From Rhodothermales bacterium (GTDB lineage Bacteria; Bacteroidota; Rhodothermia; Rhodothermales; UBA10348), in contig JAEPNP010000005.1 in NCBI GenBank assembly GCA_017643395.1, forward strand, positions 62,001-126,000: 64,000 nucleotides of DNA. Direction: 5' to 3'. The translations under genes were made by a program, and so were the position numbers. This document shows, one piece after another, positions 56,079-64,000 of the stretch (positions are counted from its first letter, which is position 1; each line of letters opens with the position of its first letter). The notes below the pieces were generated by a model. That model made no database searches, was not told the origin of the DNA, and saw nothing but the letters and a program-made list of their open reading frames with translations.

Positions 56079-56585
56079 CTACAGCAGCATGTCCGAGTAG
56101 CTGCGGTCAATCAGGTCTTCGGGTCGGACGGCAAACACGTCCATAAACTCGCGGCACTGGGCCTCAAGACGGTCGGCTCCGATGGAACCATCACGGTCGA
56201 TGGCCTCGATCTCCACGAACCGGCCGAGTCCGACCACGTCATCCAGGTGGATTTTGACGTTTTCGGCGAACCAGATCTCCCGCTCCTTGTCCACGACTAC
56301 GAGCACGTTCAGTCCGGCGCGGAGCACATCGCCCAGACCCGCGTCCGCCGGGACACGCGCCAACGTGACTTCCGAGCGCTTTGGGCCCTCCTGATCCGGC
56401 CGCTCGTAGTGGATCAGAGAGTTTTCGATGGTGCCCTCCCGGAGCTTCATTCTCCCGGTCCGGGCCTGAAAGTAGGTGTCGATTTGCCGGTCCAGACCGA
56501 TCCGTCGTGCCCCTCGCGCGGTCAACGCGGCCCGGAGCGGAGCGTGGTCGGCACAGCGTGCCTTGATTTCGATGTTCAGCGGCAT
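56079..56585 (-). CDS. CYTH-domain protein (class IV adenylate cyclase-like)
   Basis: This 168-residue CYTH protein starts MPLNIEIKARC with the EIK signature (ExExK variant). Further metal/triphosphate-binding motifs are RMKLREGTIE, LIHYERPDQEGPKRSEV and FVEIEAIDRDG. Members act as triphosphatases or class IV adenylate cyclases; the length and the HLDDVVGLGRFVEIE segment resemble CyaB. The ATG at 56585 is chosen at the conserved start; a longer frame to 56654 overlaps the divergent gene. Confidence 0.88.
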   Translation of the reverse strand: MPLNIEIKARCADHAPLRAALTARGARRIGLDRQIDTYFQARTGRMKLREGTIENSLIHYERPDQEGPKRSEVTLARVPADAGLGDVLRAGLNVLVVVDKEREIWFAENVKIHLDDVVGLGRFVEIEAIDRDGSIGADRLEAQCREFMDVFAVRPEDLIDRSYSDMLL

Positions 56586-56682
56586 GGAATTGCGAATTTT
56601 CCGCCGCAATATCGGCCTGGGAACCGGCGGAACCCGCACTGTTGAAGGCGCCATCTCATTCGGTCCTCACGGACCACCCACG

Positions 56683-59600
56683 GTGTTCATCCGAACCCTC
56701 TCGCTTCTCGTCGTGATCGTTCTCGGTCACGCCCTGCCCGGGGTCGCGCCCGGCCAGGTCCGGCCCGATTGGCCCGGAGTCCGTCCACCCGCTTTCACCC
56801 TGCCGACGGATCCCGCCGAGGTGGCGGGCCTTCAGCTGCCGTTTGCCCCCACTGGCGGCACTACACCGCTGGCGGCCGGGAAACACGCGTCGCTGTTTCT
56901 CAAATCCGTGCATATCGCCGGGAGCGGAAACCTGTCCCGCATTGATTCGGCATCGGACGTTGCCGTGTCGGGCGATGTGATCGTGACCGTCGGCGCCGGT
57001 GAAATGCCCGGCACTTCCTTCGACTGGTGGGTCGCGGCCTACAGCCACACGGGCACACCATTGTGGACGCACCGCCACGACGGCACGGCAGAAGCCTATG
57101 ATCTGGCGCTCCTGGTCAGGGCCGTGACCGACGGATTTGTAGTGGCCGGCATCACATCGGATCCCGCCACCCAGCTGGACCTGCTGGTCGTCAAATACGG
57201 GCTCGACGGCACGGTGCGCTGGCAAACCAGGTACGACGGACCGCACCGGGGCTACGACGTGCCCAACGCCATGGCGGTCGATGGGCAGGGCAACACGTAC
57301 ATCACGGGATACTCCCATCGCACTCCCGGGCTGGGCAACAACATCGCCATGCTCACCCTGAAGCTGGACGCGTCCGGCGTGATCGAGTGGGTGATGCGGG
57401 AGGACGCCGAAATCGGGGAAGGCCTGGGCATCGCGGTCTCCCCTGCCGGCACCGTGGCGGTCACCGGGACGCAGGTGAGCCACGACCCCGCCACAGCGAT
57501 CAGCCGACACAATTTTGCCACGTTGGTTTACGATGGGGAGGGCGGCGTGCGCTGGAAAGACCTGCGCAGCGTAGCCAGCCGCAACGAGGCTGTCGGCCAC
57601 GCTGTCGGCTTTCTGCCGGACGGTGGCGTGGTTGCCACCGGCAAGGCTTTCGTGGCGCCAGGGGCCTTCGACACCCGCACGTACGCCTTCGATGCGCAGG
57701 GTCAACTCCGCTGGACGGATCGCTACGGCGGTGCGACCGGCCTGGACGATGTACCGGTCGGTTTGCTGATCGACGACGCCGGCGTCACCATCTGCGGATA
57801 CACGCAGGCAGCGGCTGAGGGCTGGTGGACGCGTCGGCTGGACCCGGCCGGCTCTCTTGTGTGGAGTCTCCCGACCACCAACGCACGACGCCTGGTGGCC
57901 TGCCGCCCTCATGATGCGCAGTCGTTTCTGATGGTCGGCAATGTGGCTGAGCCGGACCCGACGTGGAACACGGTAGTCTCCCTGGTCTCCGCGAACGACG
58001 GCAGCGAGATCTGGAGTCGGACCATCGACCGTGGTGACGACGACCAGGCCTATGGGGTGGCCGCCGTAGACGGTGACGTGCTGGTGGCCGGTCGTACCTG
58101 GGCGGAAGACACCGACTACGACCTGCACATTTACCGCCTGTCGGAGACCGGCTCGACGCGCTGGGAGCGCACACTTGGAGGCCGCGGCGAATCGAATGAT
58201 TTCGCAATGGCGGCCACGTTTGGCCTCGACGGCAGCACATATGTCACCGCGCAAAGTTGGCTGGACTGGCAGTCCGACCTCATGACAACACGATTCGCCC
58301 CTTCCGGTGTGGAGGCGTGGACCGCCCTGTCCCGCCCGCGGGCCGGCAACGAGCCTCGGGACGTAGCGGTCGATGCTCAGGGCCGGGTGCTTACCGCGGG
58401 ATCTACCCACATCAGTCAGGGCTCCGAATCCTGGGCTGTTCCCGTGCTCTCCATGGCCGATGCGCAGGGCAACGAGTCCTGGGTCACGGTGCATGACCCC
58501 GGATTCGCCGGCCGATTGGACGACGTGGAGTGGGGTCCGGACGGGCCGGTGGCCTCCGGCCCGCCGCTGAACCTGTTCGCGTTCGATGAGCAGGGTGCCG
58601 TGCGATGGTATTGGCAGCATCCCGATGCTGTCTGGGGCGGGTGGGAACGGGTGCTGGTTCGCAGCCAGCCGGACGGAACCCACTATCTGATCGGGGCGCT
58701 CAGCACAATGCCGGGAGTTGCCCCCGCCGGCGACCCGGTGATTGTTGGCGTGGACCGCACCGGCCAGGCGGTCTGGAGTCGCCGGATTGACCTCGGCGCG
58801 TTCTTTGTCCAGCCGGCCGCAGCCCAGATCGGGCCGTCGGGCGAACTGGCCGTGGCCTACACGCACGTTCTGCCCGGCGGTCGGCGAACCTGGTGGTTCG
58901 CTGTCATCGAGCGGGACGGCTCGATCCGTTGGCAGGACGGCTTCCGGTCCGAGCAGGGAGAAATTGACGTACCGTCGGACCTGGTAGTTCTGCCGGACGG
59001 ATCTCTCCTCATAGCCGGCGGCACCCTGGACGAACTCTCCGGATCAGACCTGCGCCAGCATGTGGTCCTGAAATACGGTGCGGACGGCGTGCGGTTGTGG
59101 GAATACCGGTCGGGCACGCTGTACAAGGCCGCGGGGCCGGACGGCAATTTTCGCCACGGCCCCCGCATTGCTCCTACCGCGCACGGTGGGGTGTACCTGG
59201 CAGGGCAACTGATGAACCAGCAGCCCCACCTGATCGATCTCGTGCTTCTGAAGCTGGCTCCGGACGGACGGCTTGAATCCGGGGTGAGCTACGACTCGCC
59301 GAACGGGTACTACGACTTTGCCACAGGCATTTCGGTCGATCCGGTCGATCCGAGCACCATCAGACTCGCTGCCTTCCGGGGCTACCGGCAGCCACTGGGA
59401 GACTGGATTCGGGGCGTGGTGAGCACACTGGTTTTCGAGGACGTCGGGGTCGCCCTGGCAACCGAGGTCGGTTTGCCTCAGCAGCCCGAGATCGAAATCT
59501 GGCCACAACCTGCGCACGGCGAGGCATTCCTGCGCTTCAGGCCCGTGCCTGCAGAACGCATGCTTTCGGTGTTCGATGCGCTGGGTCGGCGGATTCACCA

Positions 59601-59712
59601 TGAGCGGATCGCCTCCTACCAGGACACGATCACGCTCGGCGTGCAGGGATTGCCCGCCGGGCTCTACCTGGTCACGCTGGGCGAATCGCGGCGCACGCTG
59701 GTGGTGCTGTAG
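56683..59712 (+). CDS. Large secreted SBBP/PQQ-like propeller protein with T9SS-type sorting domain
   Basis: This protein of about 1009 residues has a signal peptide near the start (FIRTLSLLVVIVLGHALPG). Repeats of the form DLLVVKYGLDGTVRWQTRY, AYSHTGTPLWTHRHDG, VLKYGADGVRLWEYRSG recur through most of the length, giving beta-propellers of the SBBP/PQQ type. The end carries a sorting domain (IEIWPQPAHGEAFLRFRPV, then LGRRIHHERI, GLYLVTLG). No enzymatic motif is visible. GTG 56683 is chosen for the signal peptide; earlier in-frame starts overlap the CYTH gene. Confidence 0.84.
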   Translation: MFIRTLSLLVVIVLGHALPGVAPGQVRPDWPGVRPPAFTLPTDPAEVAGLQLPFAPTGGTTPLAAGKHASLFLKSVHIAGSGNLSRIDSASDVAVSGDVIVTVGAGEMPGTSFDWWVAAYSHTGTPLWTHRHDGTAEAYDLALLVRAVTDGFVVAGITSDPATQLDLLVVKYGLDGTVRWQTRYDGPHRGYDVPNAMAVDGQGNTYITGYSHRTPGLGNNIAMLTLKLDASGVIEWVMREDAEIGEGLGIAVSPAGTVAVTGTQVSHDPATAISRHNFATLVYDGEGGVRWKDLRSVASRNEAVGHAVGFLPDGGVVATGKAFVAPGAFDTRTYAFDAQGQLRWTDRYGGATGLDDVPVGLLIDDAGVTICGYTQAAAEGWWTRRLDPAGSLVWSLPTTNARRLVACRPHDAQSFLMVGNVAEPDPTWNTVVSLVSANDGSEIWSRTIDRGDDDQAYGVAAVDGDVLVAGRTWAEDTDYDLHIYRLSETGSTRWERTLGGRGESNDFAMAATFGLDGSTYVTAQSWLDWQSDLMTTRFAPSGVEAWTALSRPRAGNEPRDVAVDAQGRVLTAGSTHISQGSESWAVPVLSMADAQGNESWVTVHDPGFAGRLDDVEWGPDGPVASGPPLNLFAFDEQGAVRWYWQHPDAVWGGWERVLVRSQPDGTHYLIGALSTMPGVAPAGDPVIVGVDRTGQAVWSRRIDLGAFFVQPAAAQIGPSGELAVAYTHVLPGGRRTWWFAVIERDGSIRWQDGFRSEQGEIDVPSDLVVLPDGSLLIAGGTLDELSGSDLRQHVVLKYGADGVRLWEYRSGTLYKAAGPDGNFRHGPRIAPTAHGGVYLAGQLMNQQPHLIDLVLLKLAPDGRLESGVSYDSPNGYYDFATGISVDPVDPSTIRLAAFRGYRQPLGDWIRGVVSTLVFEDVGVALATEVGLPQQPEIEIWPQPAHGEAFLRFRPVPAERMLSVFDALGRRIHHERIASYQDTITLGVQGLPAGLYLVTLGESRRTLVVL

Positions 59713-59792
59713 CGGACCAGCCGCGGCTGCCGGCCCGGGGCTCGACGCCCCCCGCCGCTGCCGGCCGGGCGGCCCGTCGCGTCAAAGCCGCT

Positions 59793-61061
59793 TTACCCTT
59801 CCAGCTCGCGGTCCAGGACGGCGCGGATGAACTCGGTATTCCGGTAGTTCGACGCCTTGCGACCATTGATGAAGATGGTCGGCGTCTGGCTCACGGTTGA
59901 GTTGAACCCCGCCTCGAGATCCGACACCACGCGGGCGCGGGTAGCCGGATCGGCCTGGCAGGCCCGGAACGCTTCCATGTCAAAACCCATGTCCTCCGCT
60001 GTCGACTCAAACAGCGCCGGGCCGAGCTGGACCTGCTGCCGGAAGAGTTCGTCATGGTACTCCCAGAACGCCGCGTCTCCTTCAGCCTGCGCGCACACCG
60101 CCGCCACGGCGGCCGGCCCGGCCTGCGCGTGCAGCTGACTCTGCATGCGCGGGTTGAAGTTGGCATCGAGCGGGTAATTCATATAGTAAAGGGCCACGTC
60201 TTCCCGGTACTCAAACAGGGCCGTGCGCAGGTGAAATGCGCTTTCCCGGCACGCGGGGCACTGGAAATCGGCGAATTCGACAATCTTGATATCCGCGTCG
60301 GGATTGCCCCACACGGCGGCATTCGGGTCGATAGGCACATCGATCGGCGTCTGCCGAAAATGCCCCGTCAGCGCGAGGTCCACGTCCCAGTTCGGGTCGA
60401 CCACCTGGGCGGACTCGGACTGGCGCTTCATGCCGATCCAGCCGATGCCGAAAACAAGCACGGCCAGCAGGCCCCAGCGCTTGAGGTTGGGCTCAAACTT
60501 GAGCTCGTTTTCGTCCCCCTTGATGCCGGCAATCCAGCCTTTGATAAGTGCGCCCCAGCGGCTCGGGCCGTAGCCGAGGCCCACGGGCAGCGTGAACAGG
60601 AGGCCGATATTCACTGCGTACATGCCGATGCACACCAGGCATACCACGGCCAGCTGCACCAGGTGGTAGCCCTTGAGCACTGAGAACAGCACGGAGCCTA
60701 TCGCCAGAATGAACGACAGCGTGATCCAGCCGGCCGCGTTTCTGCGATCCTTGGCCATCGTGCCCCAAAGCGCGGACAATCCGGCGAATGCGTAGAACAA
60801 GAAGCCCCACCAGGCGACCGGTATTCCCATCAATTCGCCGTACGAGCTTGAATGGGCAAGGTCACAGTTGACGAAGTCGTTGATCGAACAGCCGCTGGCT
60901 TCCACGATGCCGGCCGTCTTGATCTTGAACGACAACTGGGTCGAATAGGCCGCTAATGCCAGCCCAACGGCCGCCAAAATGACCGCGGCCCACAACGGTC
61001 CGTTCTGGAATTCGGGTTGTTCCTGGCGGCCGCTTTTACGGCGGCCCTTGTTCTTGGCCAT
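59793..61061 (-). CDS. Vitamin K epoxide reductase-DsbA thioredoxin fusion
   Basis: This 422-residue membrane protein joins a VKOR domain with a DsbA-like thioredoxin domain to form disulfides in the periplasm. VKOR cysteines are C58 and C66 (GCSINDFVNC) and C141/C144 (CLVC), in four helices (about 22-150). A fifth helix (about 196-210) leads to the thioredoxin part with CPAC (C268, C271) and the cis-Pro loop SQTPTIF. A complete electron path from substrate thiols to quinone can be seen. The end is preceded by a GC-rich gap of 80 bp. Confidence 0.92.
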   Translation of the reverse strand: MAKNKGRRKSGRQEQPEFQNGPLWAAVILAAVGLALAAYSTQLSFKIKTAGIVEASGCSINDFVNCDLAHSSSYGELMGIPVAWWGFLFYAFAGLSALWGTMAKDRRNAAGWITLSFILAIGSVLFSVLKGYHLVQLAVVCLVCIGMYAVNIGLLFTLPVGLGYGPSRWGALIKGWIAGIKGDENELKFEPNLKRWGLLAVLVFGIGWIGMKRQSESAQVVDPNWDVDLALTGHFRQTPIDVPIDPNAAVWGNPDADIKIVEFADFQCPACRESAFHLRTALFEYREDVALYYMNYPLDANFNPRMQSQLHAQAGPAAVAAVCAQAEGDAAFWEYHDELFRQQVQLGPALFESTAEDMGFDMEAFRACQADPATRARVVSDLEAGFNSTVSQTPTIFINGRKASNYRNTEFIRAVLDRELEG

Positions 61062-61063
61062 GT

Positions 61064-61519
61064 TCAGTCTTCTGAAGTGAGGCGGCGACGCATGGCCACC
61101 GCCGAGGAGGGGCAGAGTTTGGCAAACTGATCGGAGGCCAACACGGCCTCCGGCACGTCGGTGCGATCTACGACGTCGTAGCCGAGCCGATCAAAGAAGG
61201 CTTCGGCCGTTTCGGTCAAAAGATAAAGCGCGTCAATCCCGGCCTCGACAGACTCGGCTTCGGCCGCGGTCACCAGGTACTCGCCGAGATGCTGTCCGCG
61301 ACGATCCGGAAGCACGGCAACGCTGCGCAGGAGGCCGTTTTCGCCGTATTTCTCCACGGCCGCACAACCGACCACGCCACTCTCCGGCATGGAGGCCGCC
61401 AGGGAAATCGTGTCTTCGCGTGTGGTATCCAGCGCCATCAGGCGGGATGCCTTCAGCACATCCTGCACGCCGGGGTCCAGGTCCGGGTTGACCTGCTCGA
61501 TGCGGATTATCGCGTTCAT
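61064..61519 (-). CDS. GNAT N-acetyltransferase, ArsN2-like
   Basis: This 151-residue GNAT protein has the acetyl-CoA motif LLRSVAVLPDRRGQHLGEYL and the ending LYLLTETAEAFFDRLGYDVVDR, which together resemble the arsenic-resistance acetyltransferase ArsN2. The C-terminal FAKLCPSSAVAM is also typical. No other ars genes are present in the window, so an arsenic role is only suggested. It stops 2 bp before the VKOR gene start on the same strand, forming a two-gene unit. Confidence 0.82.
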   Translation of the reverse strand: MNAIIRIEQVNPDLDPGVQDVLKASRLMALDTTREDTISLAASMPESGVVGCAAVEKYGENGLLRSVAVLPDRRGQHLGEYLVTAAEAESVEAGIDALYLLTETAEAFFDRLGYDVVDRTDVPEAVLASDQFAKLCPSSAVAMRRRLTSED

Positions 61520-61711
61520 GGCTCGGGGTGCCGGCTGCCTGGGCCCCCGACCGGCTCGCTTGGTGCCGCCCTTGGACCGTCAACCGTCGGTCTGGTGCAA
61601 TGCGCGGCCATACCCGGCCCGCGCATCGCATGTTTCCATCGCGTACCGGTCGCCCGCGACGCACCCAGGCGAATCAAGCGGCCCATCCGTCTGCGCAGGC
61701 TCGGCAGCGGG

Positions 61712-62929
61712 TCATACTCCGATAACAGCCCGGGCACCCTTGACCCGACGATCCGGCTCGGTGGCCGTCCAGGCGAAAATGAGGTTGTTGCCCCACCGCA
61801 CCATGCGCGGATAGCCGCTGGCGCGCGTGGAAGAAGTCGGCTCGACCGTGACCGGATCGCTCATGCGCCCGTCCGGCGCAACCCGGCGCGCCATGATGCC
61901 CGCATCAAAGCCCGCGTCCGCAGACGACGCCTCGATCCAGGACACGATGGCCGTACCGTCGTCAAGCATTTCCACGTCTACCCGACCGATGGGATTTCCC
62001 ACATCCAGACGGACCGGCACGCCGAAAGACGCGCCCTGGTCGTCAGAAAACGCCACTTTGACGGCCGGATCGTCATTTGCAGCCGTGAACCAGGCCAACG
62101 CCACGGAGTCGCTGCGCACCGATAGCGCCGGTCCGTTGACGGGGCAGGCGGCGATATTCCACCCATCCGCCGCCACCGGCTTCGGCTCCTGCCACGCACG
62201 ATTTACCCGGCGCGTCACGTAAATGTCCCTAACCTCTTCCGGGCTACGGTCGCGGTATGCGACGATCAGGTCATCGTCTCCGACCACGGCCATGTCCGTC
62301 GGGCAGCACTCACACGTGCGGGCATCCAGTTCACGTTCTGGCCCGAGTCCTACCGCCATTCGTCGTGTGCGCACGGTCATTTCGTGCACGCCGTCGGCCC
62401 AGTTGCGCCCGTCCAACCATACGGCCTGAAGTTCGTCGCCGATCGGCACCAGGGAGGCAAATCCGTGCTCAGCCGGGGAATTGTCGTCATGCAACCAGAC
62501 GGCGTCGGACCAGCTCTCGCCTCCATCATCCGACTGCGCCGCGCGCACACCATAGGCGTATCTGCCTGTGCCGTTGTACTGCAACCAGTGGGCCCAAACC
62601 CGCTCACCGGATACGGCAATGGACGGCACATCCGCCCAGTTCACGAACAGGCTGTCATCCTCGACAATGGTGCCGATACGACCCCATGCGCCGCCGTCCA
62701 TACGGGCCAGCTTCATGGCCGCACCGCCACGCGTGCGCTCCATCCAGGACAGCATCGCCCCGTCCGGAGTCGCCACGAGAAACGGTTCTCCGCTGACGGT
62801 ATCGGTCGGCACCACCATCTCGTGCACGTCCAGGCGCAGGGTGATGTCACCCTCTGGAAGGCTCGGGATCAGGTCTCCCCCCTGACAGCCCGCAAGGACG
62901 AGGGCGAGCGCCGGCAGTAGATATCTCAT
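61712..62929 (-). CDS. Sialidase-like BNR lipoprotein
   Basis: This 405-residue lipoprotein has signal MRYLLPALALVLAGC (Cys15). Asp-box repeats (SDDGGESW, SDDQGASF) and propeller blades suggest a sialidase/neuraminidase-like fold. A CECCPTD motif (about 207-213) is a small Cys cluster often seen in this exo-alpha-sialidase-like family. The conserved Arg triad of true sialidases is not evident, so activity is uncertain. Its ATG overlaps the upstream aminotransferase stop (ATGA). The 192 bp after it holds nothing recognisable. Confidence 0.85.
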   Translation of the reverse strand: MRYLLPALALVLAGCQGGDLIPSLPEGDITLRLDVHEMVVPTDTVSGEPFLVATPDGAMLSWMERTRGGAAMKLARMDGGAWGRIGTIVEDDSLFVNWADVPSIAVSGERVWAHWLQYNGTGRYAYGVRAAQSDDGGESWSDAVWLHDDNSPAEHGFASLVPIGDELQAVWLDGRNWADGVHEMTVRTRRMAVGLGPERELDARTCECCPTDMAVVGDDDLIVAYRDRSPEEVRDIYVTRRVNRAWQEPKPVAADGWNIAACPVNGPALSVRSDSVALAWFTAANDDPAVKVAFSDDQGASFGVPVRLDVGNPIGRVDVEMLDDGTAIVSWIEASSADAGFDAGIMARRVAPDGRMSDPVTVEPTSSTRASGYPRMVRWGNNLIFAWTATEPDRRVKGARAVIGV

Positions 62930-63993
62930 TGTCCGATCTCCGGCGAGACCGCCACGAGCGCCTGGGCAAACTGGTCCATTTCCGCGCGCGTGCCGATGGA
63001 AATGCGCGCCCAGTCCGTGTAGGGCTGGAATGCCCGCCCTACCCGAATCCCCCGCTCTGCCATGCGACGCTGGAAGCGGGCGATGGGCTCACCGACATGG
63101 ACAAAGACGTAGTTGCCCTGTGACTCCAGACTGGTCATGCCCGCATCTGCCGCAGCCTGATAGACAATTTCCCGTCCGGCGGCATTTTCGCGCCGGCTGA
63201 ATGCCACGAAGTCCGCATCGTTGTAACAGCCCATGGCGGCGGCCACCGACACCGAACTCACCGAGTGCCGGTTCCGGTAGTCCAGCAACCGGCGCACCGT
63301 GGTCGCCCGGCCAATGGCGTAGCCTACGCGCAGGCCTGCCAGCCCGAAGATCTTCGAAAACGTGCGGGACACCACCACGTCCGCCCCCTGCTTCACCAGC
63401 GGCACGCAGCTCTCGTAGCCAGGGTGGTCGACATACTCGTGGTACGCCTCGTCCACGAGCACGGCACATCGCCCGTCCATGCGGCTGATAAACGCGTTCA
63501 GGTCTGCGCTTGGCACGATGCGCCCGGTCGGGTTGTTGGGGTTGCAGATGAAGACCAGCCGGGTGTCGTCCGTCACTGCGCCCTCTACGGCCGTCAAATC
63601 GATTTCCTTGCCCGGGGTAAGCGGTACGCGCTCCACCAGGCCACCCACCGCGTCCGCGTATGCACCGAAGGCTTCATACGTCGGGAAGGGTGCCACAAGA
63701 TGACCGCCCGAAATGCCGAACAGGGTGCCGCAGACGCGCAGCACCTCGTGCGAGCCGGCACCCAGGAAAATCATGTCTTCGGATACACCCTCGGCGGCGG
63801 CAATCTGGGCGATGAGCGCCGGGTAGGACTCACTGGGGTACTTCCACGAAGCGTCCATGGCAGCCATCATGGCCTGCCGGGCGCCGTCGCTGGGACCGAA
63901 CGGATTCTCGTTACTGTGCAGTCGGATCGGATCCGCTGCGGTACCCGCGTGGCGCAGGCTGGTCGGGGCGGTGGCGCGCGCCGCGGAGGGCAT
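62926..63993 (-). CDS. HisC-like PLP aminotransferase, possibly cut at right edge
   Basis: This fold-type I aminotransferase of the histidinol-phosphate/aromatic group has LHSNENPFGPS (about 25-35), NPNNPTG with substrate Asn, LVDEAYHEYV and the PLP Lys in SRTFSKIFGLAGLRVGYA. The last window bases (LAM upstream of this ATG) keep the frame open and MPSAARATAP could be the tail of a Tat-type signal peptide, so the real start may lie outside. If so it would act in the periplasm. Without more sequence I cannot tell whether it serves histidine synthesis. Confidence 0.85.
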   Translation of the reverse strand: MPSAARATAPTSLRHAGTAADPIRLHSNENPFGPSDGARQAMMAAMDASWKYPSESYPALIAQIAAAEGVSEDMIFLGAGSHEVLRVCGTLFGISGGHLVAPFPTYEAFGAYADAVGGLVERVPLTPGKEIDLTAVEGAVTDDTRLVFICNPNNPTGRIVPSADLNAFISRMDGRCAVLVDEAYHEYVDHPGYESCVPLVKQGADVVVSRTFSKIFGLAGLRVGYAIGRATTVRRLLDYRNRHSVSSVSVAAAMGCYNDADFVAFSRRENAAGREIVYQAAADAGMTSLESQGNYVFVHVGEPIARFQRRMAERGIRVGRAFQPYTDWARISIGTRAEMDQFAQALVAVSPEIGQ

Positions 63994-64000
63994 CGCCAGC

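Noticed and set aside
56656-58866. 736-codon minus-strand frame opposite the large propeller protein
   Set aside because: Antisense shadow of a gene with signal peptide, repeats and sorting domain.

Overview
The window is high-GC DNA from a bacterium of the Rhodothermales/Bacteroidota type. Four predicted exported proteins end in a type IX secretion-like C-terminal sorting domain (end points 20218, 34396, 36012, 59712). There is a DUF5687 ABC permease, many lipoproteins, almost no Shine-Dalgarno sequences, and promoter-like TAnnTTTG motifs, all typical of that group. I place about 51 protein genes and one tRNA. There is no rRNA, CRISPR array, prophage or transposase.

Layout. 1-723: prs (cut by the left edge) and tRNA-Gln. 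724-1547: non-coding, GC-rich and repetitive. 1548-12558: P1-family aminopeptidase, Asp/Glu racemase, RNase R, a DUF5687 ABC exporter with a coupled small gene, an RluA-type pseudouridine synthase, an MmcQ-like protein, a phytol/dolichol-kinase-like membrane protein, a lipase and a YtcJ-like amidohydrolase. 12559-13575: a second non-coding repetitive block. 13576-21537: small proteins, an iron/heme-type ABC ATPase, TetR, a PduO-type adenosyltransferase, a GDSL/TPR protein, an FG-GAP protein and an M23 peptidase. 21540-25665: a DUF6503-like lipoprotein, then a three-gene type III polyketide operon (synthase, methyltransferase, flavin monooxygenase). 25658-37655: BNR-repeat protein, threonine/serine dehydratase, HisKA-REC protein, aldehyde dehydrogenase, SDR, copper-monooxygenase-like lipoprotein and two sorted surface proteins. 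37735-41080: nucleotide-sugar operon ugd-gmd-fcl. 41324-44548: queE and three coupled genes. 44572-46374: a putative winged-helix/nucleotidyltransferase (AbiE-like) pair behind a 55-bp symmetric operator. 46396-52228: glycogen/maltodextrin genes glgB, glgX, malQ. 52337-63993: YaaW-like protein, two PH-domain membrane proteins, aquaporin, CYTH protein, a large beta-propeller-like sorted protein, VKOR-DsbA fusion, ArsN2-like acetyltransferase, sialidase-like lipoprotein and a HisC-like aminotransferase.

The most unusual finding is a short repeat family not explained by any gene. Four copies at three loci are each exactly 129 bp: three imperfect 25-bp dyads (GTGGAAAA-N9-TTTTCCAC type) separated by two spacers of exactly 27 bp, so the dyads recur every 52 bp. 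Every copy is surrounded by GC-rich minisatellite DNA. Two copies lie in a 229-bp tandem duplication after tRNA-Gln/prs, one is between convergent genes near 13.0 kb, and one lies in frame inside the type III PKS-associated methyltransferase, whose reading frame stays open. Length and spacing hold although the sequences have diverged (about 63% and 43-46% identity by hand count). This points to selection on spacing or to a small mobile element whose length (43 codons) tolerates in-gene insertion.
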